From the NCBI RefSeq assembly GCF_026157085.1, contig NZ_JANPVN010000001.1:1674001-1738000 (forward strand): a stretch of DNA of 64,000 bases, in the 5' to 3' direction. A program made the position numbers and the translations under genes. The notes beneath the pieces are model-generated. The model worked only from the letters and a program-made list of their open reading frames with translations, searched no databases and was not told the origin of the DNA. Each line of letters begins with the position of its first letter. The first letter of the stretch is position 1. Source of the DNA: Sphingomicrobium arenosum (GTDB lineage: Bacteria > Pseudomonadota > Alphaproteobacteria > Sphingomonadales > Sphingomonadaceae). This document shows, one piece after another, positions 26,429 to 38,433 of this stretch.

Positions 26429-27377
26429 GCGTATCGCCCTCCTCGCGACCCTGCCGACCCTGCTCGCGGGCTGCACCATCGAATCCGTCTCGGGCAATAT
26501 GGCCGACGAGCGCCCGCGCTTCTTCAAGCCCGCCGCCTTTGCCGATGCCTGCGAAACGTGGGACGAGTGGGACGCCCCCGCGCCGCCTGTCCACGTCTAT
26601 GGCAACACCTATCTCGTCGGCACCTGCGGCATTTCCTCGGTGCTCGTCACCAGCCCCGAAGGCTATCTCCTCATCGACGGCGGCACCGAGGCGGGCGCCG
26701 ACCTCATCGCCGCCAATATCGAGCAGCTCGGCTTCTCGCTGCGCCATGTCTATTGGCTCACGCACAGCCACGAGCATTTCGACCATGTCGCGGGTCTCGC
26801 CCGCCTGAAGGAACTGACGCAGGCACAGATGGTCGCCAGCGCCGCCGCCGCCCCGCTGCTCCAGCGCGGGATCGTCGGCGAGGATGACCCGCAATTCGGC
26901 ATGCACGATCCGCACCCGCCGGTCATGGTCGACACCGTCATCGACGATGGCGAGAGCCTGCGTCTCGGCGATACGCTCCTCACCGCGTTTCACACCCCAG
27001 GCCACAGCCCCGGCGCTTTGTCCTGGACCTGGGAGGATTGCGGCGAGCGCGGCTGCCTCACCATCGCCTATGTCGACAGCCTCTCGCCGGTCAGCCACGA
27101 CGATTACAAGTTCACGGGCGACCCCGCCTATCTCGCGGCCTTCCGGGCTTCGCTCGACGCCGTCGAGGCGCTCGACTGCGACATCCTCCTCACCCCGCAC
27201 CCCTCGGCCAGCAACATGGTCCGCCGCTTTGCCGCAGGGAATATCATCGAGCCCGGTGCCTGCCGCGAATATGCGCGTGGCCTTCGCGATCGGCTCGACG
27301 CGCGCATTGCCGAGGAGACGGGCGAGATGATCGACAATCGCACCATGGGCGAAGGCGTGGAAGTGGACAGCCTGTGA
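26406..27377 (+). CDS. Subclass B3-like metallo-beta-lactamase lipoprotein
   Basis: About 323 residues. A lipoprotein-type signal ends at LLAGC (C23). Zinc ligands of the B3 pattern are all visible: HEHFDH (H122, H124, D126, H127), GHSPG (H200), Ser in YVDSLSP (S225, the B3 replacement for the B1/B2 Cys) and TPHPSASN (H265). B3 enzymes hydrolyse penicillins, cephalosporins and often carbapenems in the periplasm. ATG 26406 has no Shine-Dalgarno; an in-frame TTG at 26418 follows GGAG by 6 bases and may be the true start. The gene overlaps the SDR gene upstream and prmA downstream (GTGA). No mobile element is nearby, so it is likely intrinsic. Confidence 0.88.
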   Translation: MEPPLSAKRIALLATLPTLLAGCTIESVSGNMADERPRFFKPAAFADACETWDEWDAPAPPVHVYGNTYLVGTCGISSVLVTSPEGYLLIDGGTEAGADLIAANIEQLGFSLRHVYWLTHSHEHFDHVAGLARLKELTQAQMVASAAAAPLLQRGIVGEDDPQFGMHDPHPPVMVDTVIDDGESLRLGDTLLTAFHTPGHSPGALSWTWEDCGERGCLTIAYVDSLSPVSHDDYKFTGDPAYLAAFRASLDAVEALDCDILLTPHPSASNMVRRFAAGNIIEPGACREYARGLRDRLDARIAEETGEMIDNRTMGEGVEVDSL

Positions 27378-28264
27378 GCTGGCGCGTCACCCTGCCCTGC
27401 ACGAAAGCGCAGGCCGAGCATATCGCCGCGCATGGTGATGAACTGTTTGCGCTGCATGACGCGCCCCCCGTCCTGTCCGCCGACGAACCCGACGAGGACA
27501 AGCCCGACGAATGGCGCCTGCGCGCCTATTTCGAGGAGCAGCCGACCACGCAGGAACTGGTGCTCCTCAGGAAACTCGCGCCCGGCGAACCGGTCGTCGA
27601 GCATCTCGACGAGGCCGACTGGGTGACCATGAGCCAGGCCGGGATCGAGCCGATCCGCGCCGGGCGCTTCTACGTCCACACCCCCGCCTATCCGGTCGAC
27701 GAGCGCGAGGGCGTCATCGACTTCATCGTCGAGGCGGGGCTCGCCTTCGGCACCGGCCAGCACGCCACCACCGCCGGCTGCCTCGAGGCCATCGACCGAT
27801 TGGGCGCGGCGGGCAAGCGCTTCGCCAACATCGCCGACATCGGCACCGGTACCGGTCTCCTCGCCTTCGCTGCCCAGCGGCTCTGGCCCGAGGCCAGGAT
27901 CGTCGCCTCCGATATCGACCCCGTCGCCATCGAGGTCGCCGAGGCCAATGCCAGCCTCAACCGCATCCCCACCGGCGAGGGCGCGGGCCATGTCCTGCTC
28001 CTCACCGCGCCGGGGCTCGGCCATCCGCTCATCGCCAACGCCAAGCCCTTCGACCTCCTCATCGCCAACATCCTCGCCGGTCCGCTCATCGACCTCGCCC
28101 CCGGTTTTGCCGCCGCGCTGGCACCCGGCGGCACGATGATCCTCTCGGGCCTGCTCGATGAACAGGCAGAGCGGGTCGCCGAGGCTTATGTGGCGCAAGG
28201 GCTCGATTGTATCGACTCCGGAACGGGCGAGTGGCGCGTTCTCGTCCTGACCCGTTCCGCCTGA
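27374..28264 (+). CDS. prmA: Ribosomal protein L11 methyltransferase
   Basis: About 296 residues starting with GTG at 27374, which overlaps the preceding stop codon (GTGA). PrmA features: an N-terminal L11-recognition domain (about 1-110), then the methyltransferase core with LAFGTGQHATTAGCLEAID, the SAM loop ADIGTGTGLLAFAA, the acidic ASDIDPVAIE and the catalytic-site motif IANILAGPL. It trimethylates L11 in the cytoplasm. Translational coupling with the beta-lactamase-like gene is odd functionally and may reflect gene packing only. Confidence 0.95.
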   Translation: MSWRVTLPCTKAQAEHIAAHGDELFALHDAPPVLSADEPDEDKPDEWRLRAYFEEQPTTQELVLLRKLAPGEPVVEHLDEADWVTMSQAGIEPIRAGRFYVHTPAYPVDEREGVIDFIVEAGLAFGTGQHATTAGCLEAIDRLGAAGKRFANIADIGTGTGLLAFAAQRLWPEARIVASDIDPVAIEVAEANASLNRIPTGEGAGHVLLLTAPGLGHPLIANAKPFDLLIANILAGPLIDLAPGFAAALAPGGTMILSGLLDEQAERVAEAYVAQGLDCIDSGTGEWRVLVLTRSA

Positions 28265-28358
28265 TTCACTCGGTTCGTCGCACCCCGAACCCGGCCCGTG
28301 CCGTTAAATAGGTTAACTGGGTGGACCGTTGAGATTTTGACGATACGCCCCTCTCCCC

Positions 28359-28913
28359 ATGAGCGGAAACGGGCGGATCTTCGACCTGGGCACGAACTTG
28401 ACCCTCGCACTGGCGGGCCTGATGGCCCTCGCCGGTAGCGCAACAGTTCTGCCTGCGGCCCCCGTCGCCGCGGCGCTCAACCCCGACCGCATCGCCGTCC
28501 TGCGCGAAGTCCCGGCCACGCCGGCCGACGCCGTTCCCGAGACCGATCCCGACGCGCTCCTCGACGCTGAGGTCGACCTGTCGGTCCTCGCCGAACCCGA
28601 GCCGCTGCCGGTCGTCGGGGCGAGCTATTACGGCAAGCGCTTCGCCGGTCGCCCGACCGCGAGCGGGGAGCGCTTCGATCCGGCCCAGCTCACCGCCGCG
28701 CATCGCACCCTGCCCTTCGGCACGCTAGTGAAGGTCACCAACACCCACAATGGCAAGTCGGTCACCGTGCGCATCAACGATCGCGGCCCCTTCCACCATG
28801 CCCGCGACATCGACCTGTCGCGTGCCGCCGCCGAGCGCATCGGTCTCATCCAGCGCGGCCATGGCCGCGTCACCATCGAGCAGGTCGAGCCCGACACCAC
28901 GCCGGTCGGCTAG
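28359..28913 (+). CDS. rlpA: RlpA-like septal ring lytic transglycosylase (double-psi beta-barrel)
   Basis: 184 residues. A hydrophobic N-terminal segment ([18 protein letters not shown]) serves as signal or anchor, then an acidic Pro/Ala-rich linker (about 45-85). The RlpA domain follows: [30 protein letters not shown] and the catalytic-Asp motif RINDRGPF (D141), then [15 protein letters not shown]. RlpA cleaves peptidoglycan lacking stem peptides; there is no SPOR domain here, so septal targeting is uncertain. No Shine-Dalgarno is evident before the ATG. A small lipoprotein gene follows after 48 bases. Confidence 0.9.
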   Translation: MSGNGRIFDLGTNLTLALAGLMALAGSATVLPAAPVAAALNPDRIAVLREVPATPADAVPETDPDALLDAEVDLSVLAEPEPLPVVGASYYGKRFAGRPTASGERFDPAQLTAAHRTLPFGTLVKVTNTHNGKSVTVRINDRGPFHHARDIDLSRAAAERIGLIQRGHGRVTIEQVEPDTTPVG

Positions 28914-28961
28914 TCGAACAGGGCTTGCCAGCGAACGGGGCGTCGGCATGACTGGCGTCTT

Positions 28962-31741
<2,780 letters not shown>

Positions 31742-31745
<4 letters not shown>

Positions 31746-32476
31746 TTGCGAAAAGTGGCCTCGAGCAGGTCGCAGAAGCTGTCCCAGCTGCGGCTCGCCG
31801 CATCGGCGTCATAGACGACGTCGTCGATCTCCAGCTTGCCCGCCTGCGGGTTGGTGAAGGCATGGCCGACCCCGCCATAGGCATGGATCTGCCAGTCGCA
31901 AGCACCCTGTTCGGTCAATTCCTGCCCCAGCGCGACGACGTCGGCGGGGGGCGCCATCGGATCGTCCCAGCCGTGGAAGACCGCAACCTTGGGCGTGACC
32001 TTCTGCGTCGCGAAATTGGGGATTTTCAAAAGCCCGTGAAAGCTCCCCGCGACCTTGAAATCGGCACCCGAGCGCGCGAGGTCGAGCGTACACAGCCCGC
32101 CGAAACAAAAGCCCATCACCGCGACCTGATCGCCATCGACGACATCGAGGCCCTTGGCGAAATCGAGGATGGCCTGCTGCTGCTTCACATAGGCGCCGCG
32201 GTCCTCGAGCTTCTCGTTCATGGTGTCGAAGGCGCGCTGCTTGTCCTCGTCCTTGCCGACATCGAGCCCGAGCATGTCCTTGCCGAAGATATCGGCGGCC
32301 AGCACCGAATAGCCGAGCGCGACGAGCCGCTCGGCATACTCCGCCTCGACCGCGCCGCGATTGGCAAAGCTCGGCAGGATGACCACCCCGGGCCGCGCAA
32401 CGCCGCTGCCATCGTCATAGACCTCGTGCAGCAATTCGGTGCCCTCATGGGTCTGGCTCATCTCGCGCTTGTTCAT
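31742..32476 (-). CDS. Dienelactone hydrolase family protein
   Basis: About 244 residues of alpha/beta hydrolase fold. The catalytic triad of the dienelactone hydrolase family is visible: nucleophile Cys in MGFCFGG (C124), Asp in HGWDDPM (D171 or D172) and His in GGVGHAF (H205). Cytoplasmic. The natural substrate is unknown. I chose ATG 32476, which has GGGAG with 8-base spacing; an alternative GTG at 32500 overlaps the recN stop (GTGA). Sits between recN and the small membrane protein gene in a tightly packed block. Confidence 0.92.
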
Positions 32477-32496
32477 GCGTCTCTCTCCCTGTTGGC

Positions 32497-34149
32497 TCAC
32501 GCCGCTTCCATCAATTTCGCCGCCGCCGCGCGCGCCTCGTCGGTCACCGCCGCGCCCGACAGCATCCGCGCGATTTCCTCGCGCCGCTCGTCCGGCCTGA
32601 GCAGTTCGACCGAGGTACGCGTCACCGTGCCATCGCTCGCCTTGGCGATGCGGAAATGATGCTGCCCCCGCGCCGCGACCTGCGGGCTGTGCGTCACCAC
32701 CAGCACCTGATGCTTCTCCGCCAGCCGCGCCAGCCGTTCGCCGATCGCGCTCGCCACCGCGCCGCCCACGCCGCGGTCGATCTCGTCGAAGATGATCGTG
32801 CCCGCCCCGCCGACCTCGGCCAGCGCCACGCGGATCGCCAGCAGGAAGCGCGACAATTCGCCGCCGCTCGCGATCTTGCCCAAGGGCCCGAAGGGCGAGC
32901 CCGGATTTGTCGAGATCGTGAATTCGACCCTGTCGATGCCCTGCGGCCCCGGATCGGCAGGCTGCACCTCGGTCACGAACCGCGCATCGCCGAGCTTCAG
33001 CGGCGCCAGTTCCTCGGCCACCCGCGCATCCAATCGCGCTGCCGCCTCCTCGCGCGCGCCCGAGACGACATCCGCCGCCTCGTCATAGGCCGCCTCGGCC
33101 GCGACGATCTCCCCCTCGAGCGCCGCCAGTCGCTCGCTTCCGGTCTCGATCGCCGAGCGCTTCTCGTGCAATTCCTCGCGCAGCCGTGCCAGCCCCTCGA
33201 CCTCGACCCGATGCTTTCGCGCCGCGCCGCGCAATGCGAACAACCGTTCCTCGGCCTCGTCCAGCGCGCGCGGGTCATGGACGAGGTCGGCGCGTGCCTC
33301 GGCAAACAGCCGCTCGGCCTCGTCCGCCTCGATGATCGCGCGGTCGATCGCCGCCAGCGCGCCCGCCAGCCCCTCATGCACCTCATGCACCCGCTGGAAC
33401 GCCCGCGCCGCCTGCCGCATCTGCGCCAGCGCGCCCTCGCCGCCGTTCAACAGGGGATCGATGCCCGACAGATCATCCTCGATCCGCGCCGCATCCTTCA
33501 TCTGCTGGCGCATCCCGGCGAGCTCTTCCTCCTCGCCCGCCATGGGGTTCAAGTCATCGAGTTCGGCAATGGCATGATCGAGCCATTCGCGGTCCGCCGC
33601 CGCGGCCTCGGCCTGCGCCGCAAGGTCCGCGCGCTCCTTGCGCAATGCCGACAGCGTGCGCCACGCCGCCTCGACTGCGCTGAGGTCCACCTGCCCGAAC
33701 GCATCGAGCAGCCCGCGATGGGCGCGCGCATCGAGCAATCCGCGATCGGCATGCTGGCCGTGGATCTCGACCATCGTCTCGCCCAGTGCGCGCATGATCT
33801 TGGCGGGCACGCTGTTGCCGGCAATCCGGCCACTCGACCCGCCATCGGCTTTCAAGCGACGCTGCAAGATCAGCGGTTCGCCCGGCTCGACCTCGATCTC
33901 TTCCTCCTCGAGCAGCGCGAGCGCGGCATGGCCGGGGGGCAGCTCGATCTCGGCCACCGCCTCGGCCTTGTCGGCGCCGTCGCGCACCAGCGCACTATCG
34001 GCCCGCGCACCGAGCGCCAGTCCGAGCGCATCGAGGAGGATCGACTTGCCCGCCCCAGTCTCGCCGGTGAGCACGGTCAGCCCGCCGGCAAAGTCCAGCT
34101 CGAGCCGCTCGACCAGCACGATGTCGCGGATGCCGAGCCGGCTGAGCAT
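32497..34149 (-). CDS. recN: DNA repair protein RecN
   Basis: 550 residues, SMC-like. Walker A GETGAGKSILLDALGLALG (about residues 29-47) lies behind the typical start MLSRLGIRDIVLVERLELDF. Central coiled coils follow, then the C-terminal ABC signature KIASGGELSRFLLAIRVAL and Walker B TIIFDEIDRGVGG. RecN acts at DNA double-strand breaks. It follows bamD by 6 bases. No separate promoter is seen, though an SOS operator inside bamD cannot be excluded. Confidence 0.97.
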   Translation of the reverse strand: MLSRLGIRDIVLVERLELDFAGGLTVLTGETGAGKSILLDALGLALGARADSALVRDGADKAEAVAEIELPPGHAALALLEEEEIEVEPGEPLILQRRLKADGGSSGRIAGNSVPAKIMRALGETMVEIHGQHADRGLLDARAHRGLLDAFGQVDLSAVEAAWRTLSALRKERADLAAQAEAAAADREWLDHAIAELDDLNPMAGEEEELAGMRQQMKDAARIEDDLSGIDPLLNGGEGALAQMRQAARAFQRVHEVHEGLAGALAAIDRAIIEADEAERLFAEARADLVHDPRALDEAEERLFALRGAARKHRVEVEGLARLREELHEKRSAIETGSERLAALEGEIVAAEAAYDEAADVVSGAREEAAARLDARVAEELAPLKLGDARFVTEVQPADPGPQGIDRVEFTISTNPGSPFGPLGKIASGGELSRFLLAIRVALAEVGGAGTIIFDEIDRGVGGAVASAIGERLARLAEKHQVLVVTHSPQVAARGQHHFRIAKASDGTVTRTSVELLRPDERREEIARMLSGAAVTDEARAAAAKLMEAA

Positions 34150-34155
34150 CAGTCC

Positions 34156-34938
34156 TTATCCTTGCGGGCTATGTTCCTGCATGAGGCGATAGCTGCGCTC
34201 ATACCATTTGCTGTCGGGGAAGTTGGCGCCCAGCGTCGCGGCGGCCTTTTGCGCTTCGGCGGGAATGCCGAGCGCGAGATAGCTTTCGACCAGCCGGTGC
34301 AGCGCCTCGGGCGTGTGGCTCGTCGTCTCGTAATCGTCGATGACCTTGCGGAAACGCACCGAGGCGGCGAGCCAGCGACGATTGTCCTGGTAGAAGCGCC
34401 CGACCTCCATCTCCTTGCCCGCCAGCTGATCGTTGACGAGGTCGACCTTGATGCGCGCATCGGCGGCATAGCGGCTGTTGGGATAGCGGCGGATGAGTTC
34501 GCCGAACGAGGCGCGCGCCTGGCTCGTGATCTTCTGGTCGCGGCTGATATCCTCGATCTGGCGATAATAGCTCATCGCGATGAGGTAATGCGCATAAGGC
34601 GCATCCTTGTTGCCCGGATGGATCGACAGGAAGCGCTGCGCGGTCGACACCGTCTCGGGAAAATTGCCGTCCATATAATGCGAAAAGGCGCTCATCAGCT
34701 GCGCGCGGCGGGCCCATACCGAATAGGGATGCTGGCGCTCGACCTCGGAGAAAATGAGCGCGGCGCGGTCCCAATTGCCGCGATCGGCATTTTCCTTGCC
34801 CAGCGCGTAGAGCGTGTTGACGTCGCGCGCGACATAAGCGGTGTCGATCGCCTCGGTGCCGCCCCCGGAGGCGCAGGCGGAAAGCGGAAGGGCGATGATG
34901 GCAGCGGACAGCGCCGCGCGGATGGGACCAATGGACAT
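34156..34938 (-). CDS. bamD: Outer membrane assembly lipoprotein BamD
   Basis: About 260 residues. The lipoprotein signal ends at LSAC (C22). The rest is helical TPR-like repeats, including GNWDRAALIFSEVERQHPYSVWARRAQLM, QRFLSIHPGNKDAPYAHYLIAMSYY and RYPNSRYAADARIK, typical of BamD. It is an essential periplasmic part of the BAM complex that inserts beta-barrel proteins. Start ATG 34938 (MSIGPIRAAL) yields a normal signal peptide; the frame is open to 34974. Located between secF and recN. Confidence 0.95.
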   Translation of the reverse strand: MSIGPIRAALSAAIIALPLSACASGGGTEAIDTAYVARDVNTLYALGKENADRGNWDRAALIFSEVERQHPYSVWARRAQLMSAFSHYMDGNFPETVSTAQRFLSIHPGNKDAPYAHYLIAMSYYRQIEDISRDQKITSQARASFGELIRRYPNSRYAADARIKVDLVNDQLAGKEMEVGRFYQDNRRWLAASVRFRKVIDDYETTSHTPEALHRLVESYLALGIPAEAQKAAATLGANFPDSKWYERSYRLMQEHSPQG

Positions 34939-35001
34939 GACTGTTTCTCTAACCTTCCGGATGGGACTCGCCAAGGGCTAAGGCGTGGATCGCGCGGCGC
35001 G

Positions 35002-35964
35002 TCAGACGACTGCGCCGTCGTCCCTGCGTTGCTTGTCCTCGCTGTCCTCATCATGAATGAAGCTGTCCGACGTCACCCCGAGGAAGACGAGGATCGGCGC
35101 CGAGATGTAGATCGAGCTGTAGGTACCCACGAACAGGCCGAGGAAGATGGCCACCGTCAGCCCGAAGATCACCTTGGGACCGAGGACCAGCAGCGCACCG
35201 ATCGCGAGCAGCAGCGTCAAGGAGGTCGAGATCGTCCGCGCCAGCGTCTCGTTCAATGACAGGTTGATCTGCTCGACGATCCCCATCTTCCTGTATTTGC
35301 GCAAATTCTCGCGAATACGATCATAGATGACGACCGTGTCGTTGATCGTGTAGCCGATCACCGTCAGGAACGCCGCGACGATATTGAGGTCGACCTGCAA
35401 CTGCGTGATCGAGAAGAAGGCGAGCAACACGCCCACGTCGTGGAACAGCGTCGCCAGCGCCCCCACCCCGAACTGCCATTCGAAGCGCAGCCAGATGTAG
35501 ATCGCGATCCCGAGCGAGCCGAGCACGAGACTCAATGTCCCGTCCATCGCCAGTTCCTCGGACACGTTGCCCGACACCGATTCGCCCGACCCCACGTCGG
35601 CCCCCGGATATTCGGCGACGAGCATGTCGCGCACGGTCGACACCACTGCATTGGCCGCCGCCTCGTCGCCCTCGGGCTTGGGCAGGCGGATGCGATAGCT
35701 GGTATCCGACCCGAATTGCTGGATCGAGGCATCGCCGACCTCGAGCGCATTCACCTTGGCGCGCAGCTCCTCGATCTCGACGCCTTGCGCGAAATCGACC
35801 TGGACCGACTGCCCCCCGACGAAGTCGATGCCGAGGTTGAGGCCGCGCGTGAAGGTCAGGGCAAAGCCCGCGACCGCCATCGCCATCGTGATCCAGATGG
35901 CGATGTTGCGCCAGCGCATGAAGTCGATGTTGGTGTTGTCGGGGACAAGCTTGAGCAATTTCAT
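35002..35964 (-). CDS. secF: Protein translocase subunit SecF
   Basis: 320 residues with six membrane helices. The first helix (NIAIWITMAMAVAGFALTFTRGLNLGIDFVGG) is followed by a periplasmic domain. The RND-like core has DVGVLLAFFSITQLQVDLNIVAAFLTVIGYTINDTVVIYDRIRENLR, containing the conserved GYTINDTVVI and NLSLNETLARTI. With SecD it uses the proton motive force to pull exported proteins through SecYEG. Lies 17 bases after secD. The C-terminal tail is acidic (DEDSEDKQRRDDG). Confidence 0.97.
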   Translation of the reverse strand: MKLLKLVPDNTNIDFMRWRNIAIWITMAMAVAGFALTFTRGLNLGIDFVGGQSVQVDFAQGVEIEELRAKVNALEVGDASIQQFGSDTSYRIRLPKPEGDEAAANAVVSTVRDMLVAEYPGADVGSGESVSGNVSEELAMDGTLSLVLGSLGIAIYIWLRFEWQFGVGALATLFHDVGVLLAFFSITQLQVDLNIVAAFLTVIGYTINDTVVIYDRIRENLRKYRKMGIVEQINLSLNETLARTISTSLTLLLAIGALLVLGPKVIFGLTVAIFLGLFVGTYSSIYISAPILVFLGVTSDSFIHDEDSEDKQRRDDGAVV

Positions 35965-35981
35965 GATGTTTTCCCGCCCCG

Positions 35982-37613
35982 TCAGATGTTGAGCGTCTTG
36001 GGACGCGCCTTGCGCGCCCAGCGCGCCACCAGCATCCGGGTGAAGACGACCGCGGTCCAGACCGAGGTGACGGTGCCGATCAGGAGCACGACGGCAAAGC
36101 CGCGGATGGGCCCCGAGCCGAAGTAGAACATGATCGCCGCCGCGATGGTGTTGGTGATGTTGGCATCGAAGATCGCCGTCGAGGCTTCCCTGTAGCCATG
36201 TTCGATCGCGTCATAGACCTTGCGCCCGCGCCGCAATTCCTCGCGGATGCGCTCGTTGATCAGCACGTTGGCGTCGACCGCCGCGCCCATCGTCAGCACG
36301 AAACCGGCGATGCCCGGCAACGTCAGCGTCGCGTTGAACATCGCCATGGCGGCGAGGATCAGGAAGGCGTTCACGATGAGCGCGGTGTTGGCATAGACGC
36401 CGAACCGCCCATAGGTGACGAGCATGTAGACGACGACCGCCAGCGTACCGAGAATGGCCGCGAGCGTGCCCTTCTCGATCGAATCCTTGCCAAGGTCCGC
36501 CGACACCGTGCGCTCCTCGACCACGTCCAGCTTCACCGGCAACTTGCCCGAGGACAAAGCGATGGCGAGATCGTTGGCGCTGTCGACGGTGAAATTGCCG
36601 CTGATCTGCGCCTGCCCGCCGAGGATCGGCTCGTTGATGTTGGGCGCCGAGAGCACCTGCCCGTCGAGCAGCATGGCGAACGGCTTTTGCACATTCTCCT
36701 GCGTCGTCCGCCCGAAGCGGCGCGCGCCCTGGCTGTTGAACTTGAGGCTGACCACCGGATTGCCATCCTGGTCGAAGCTCTGATTGGCATCGGCGAGCTG
36801 GTCGCCCGACACGATGATGCGGCGCTTCAGCGCGATCTGGGGCACGCCGTCGGCGGTCGAATAACCGACGAAGGGCAGCCCGAGCGGCGCATCGGGATAG
36901 GGCGCGATCTCGCTGCCCACCGGGGCGCGGCCGGCATTGAGTTCGCCCGGATTGGCTTCGAGGTCGACGAGCTTGAACTCGAGCCGCGCGGTGCGCCCGA
37001 TGAGGTTCTTGAGCGCCTCGGGATCCTCGACGCCCGGCACCTGCACGAGGACGCGGTTCTCGCCCTGCGTGCGCACCGTCACCTCGCGCGTGCCCGACGG
37101 GTCGATACGGCGGCGCACGACGTCGCGCGCGACCGTCACCGCGTCCGACAAGGCGTTCGCGGCGCCTTCGGGGGTGGGGGTCAGGATGATGCGGGTCGAA
37201 TCCTCGACCGACACGGTCCAGTCGCGCTGGCCGGTCAGCCCGACGGGCTGGGTCATCGCACGCAGCCGCTCGACCGCTTCATCAAGCTGCGAGGGGTCGC
37301 GCACCATGAAGGACAGGCGCCCATCGGCGGTCGACACGTCGCCGATCCGCACGCGCGGGTCGGCGCGCAGCTCGGTCTGGACATTATCTTCCTGCGCGGT
37401 CAGCCGCTGCTTGGCGAGATCCTCGGCATCGGCCTCGAGCAGCAGGTAGGAACCGCCCGCAAGGTCGAGCCCGAGGCTGATCCGGCTTTGCGGCAGGAAG
37501 TCGGGATAGCTTTCGAGCTGCTCTTCCGAAAGCAGGCTCGGGATGGCCATGAGGATGCCGGCGGCAATGATGCCCCAGATCGCCCAGACCTTCCAACGCG
37601 CAAATTCGAGCAT
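35982..37613 (-). CDS. secD: Protein translocase subunit SecD
   Basis: 543 residues. N-terminal helix, then the large periplasmic P1 domain (about 30-350) beginning with the conserved GLDLAGGSYLLLEAD. A C-terminal five-helix bundle has LPGIAGFVLTMGAAVDANVLINERIREELRRG and GSGPIRGFAVVLLIGTVTSVWTAVVFTRML, both diagnostic for SecD. It lies between yajC (11 bases upstream) and secF, a standard operon for the Sec auxiliary complex. Confidence 0.98.
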   Translation of the reverse strand: MLEFARWKVWAIWGIIAAGILMAIPSLLSEEQLESYPDFLPQSRISLGLDLAGGSYLLLEADAEDLAKQRLTAQEDNVQTELRADPRVRIGDVSTADGRLSFMVRDPSQLDEAVERLRAMTQPVGLTGQRDWTVSVEDSTRIILTPTPEGAANALSDAVTVARDVVRRRIDPSGTREVTVRTQGENRVLVQVPGVEDPEALKNLIGRTARLEFKLVDLEANPGELNAGRAPVGSEIAPYPDAPLGLPFVGYSTADGVPQIALKRRIIVSGDQLADANQSFDQDGNPVVSLKFNSQGARRFGRTTQENVQKPFAMLLDGQVLSAPNINEPILGGQAQISGNFTVDSANDLAIALSSGKLPVKLDVVEERTVSADLGKDSIEKGTLAAILGTLAVVVYMLVTYGRFGVYANTALIVNAFLILAAMAMFNATLTLPGIAGFVLTMGAAVDANVLINERIREELRRGRKVYDAIEHGYREASTAIFDANITNTIAAAIMFYFGSGPIRGFAVVLLIGTVTSVWTAVVFTRMLVARWARKARPKTLNI

Positions 37614-37624
37614 CGGTCGATGTC

Positions 37625-37951
37625 CTAGTCGTTGGCCGGCTTGGCGGTCTTGTCGGTGACGCTGGCGAGCATCGATTTGACGCTGCGCACCTTCAGCCCG
37701 CCGCCAAGATCGACCTCGACTTCATCGTCCATCACCTTGGTGACCTTGCCGATGAGACCGCCGCCGGTGATCACCCGATCGCCCTTCTTGACCGCCGCCA
37801 GCTCCGCCTGATGCTCGCGCATCTTCTTCTGCTGCGGACGGATGAGCAGCATGTAGAAGATGATGAAAATGAGCAGCAGCGGGAACAGCTGGAAGAAGAA
37901 GGCGGCCGCGCCCGAGGGTTCGGCGGCGGCGGCGGCGATAAGGTGGATCAT
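37625..37951 (-). CDS. yajC: Preprotein translocase subunit YajC
   Basis: 108 residues. A single membrane helix (FFFQLFPLLLIFIIFYMLLIRPQQKK) is followed by the YajC signature MREHQAELAAVKKGDRVITGGGLIGKVTKVMDDEVEVDLGGG. It is an accessory of the SecDF complex and first gene of yajC-secD-secF. Its promoter should lie in the 187-base gap shared with the tRNA-Pro gene. Confidence 0.96.
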   Translation of the reverse strand: MIHLIAAAAAEPSGAAAFFFQLFPLLLIFIIFYMLLIRPQQKKMREHQAELAAVKKGDRVITGGGLIGKVTKVMDDEVEVDLGGGLKVRSVKSMLASVTDKTAKPAND

Positions 37952-38069
37952 GTCGTCTCGTCTCTTGGCTAGGCGGGAACGCCCGGGTCCACCAAAGGGT
38001 TGGAACCGGCCCCCCGAAATTCAAGTCGCGGGTCCGCTACCATGGGCGAAAATGTTTTGCCAGAGATGC

Positions 38070-38097
38070 TTGCATGGGGGCCGATGTGCCGCTAGAG
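38070..38097 (+). promoter_or_regulatory. Possible tRNA-Pro promoter
   Basis: TTGCAT (38070-38075) and CTAGAG (38092-38097) with a 16-base spacer lie about 41 bases upstream of the mature tRNA. A leader hairpin CCCGCGAC (38108-38115) / GTCGCGGG (38126-38133) lies between them and may help 5' processing. Assigned by eye only. Confidence 0.35.
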
Positions 38098-38138
38098 GCC
38101 GCTTCGTCCCGCGACGACCCAAACGGTCGCGGGCCGGT

Positions 38139-38218
<80 letters not shown>

Positions 38219-38330
38219 TTCAAGAAAGCTTGAACCAAATCGTCCGGGGGACGATTTGCGCTGTCATGAAAAATGGTCGCCGAAGCCGACGGATGTCGCG
38301 TAGAGCCGTACGACGCCTCTTCTTTGCGTC

Positions 38331-38419
38331 ATCCCAGCGAAGGCTGGGATCCATGCCGCCGAGACTAAACGACACCTTCTTGCTAGTGAATCGGCATAGG
38401 CCCCAGCCTCCGCTGGGGC
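38331..38419. repeat. Double-hairpin palindromic intergenic element
   Basis: Two near-identical hairpins, ATCCCAGC-GAAG-GCTGGGAT (38331-38350) and GCCCCAGC-CTCC-GCTGGGGC (38400-38419), bracket about 50 bases. These contain a third pairing, ATGCCG (38353-38358) with CGGCAT (38392-38397), so the whole element can fold as one branched structure. The TCCCAGCnnnnGCTGGGA unit resembles palindromic extragenic elements common in sphingomonad genomes (from memory). The element ends 14 bases before the start of the DUF2459 gene. Confidence 0.65.
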
Positions 38420-38433
38420 GACGGGGATGAATA

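Noticed and set aside
32656..35259. A long open plus-strand frame opposite recN and bamD
   Set aside because: It spans two well-supported minus-strand genes and the gap between them, with shadow-type Arg/His-rich composition and no domain motif.
38108..38133. CCCGCGAC / GTCGCGGG hairpin upstream of tRNA-Pro as a terminator
   Set aside because: It has no U-tract on either side and lies inside the probable tRNA leader, so a processing or incidental structure is more likely.
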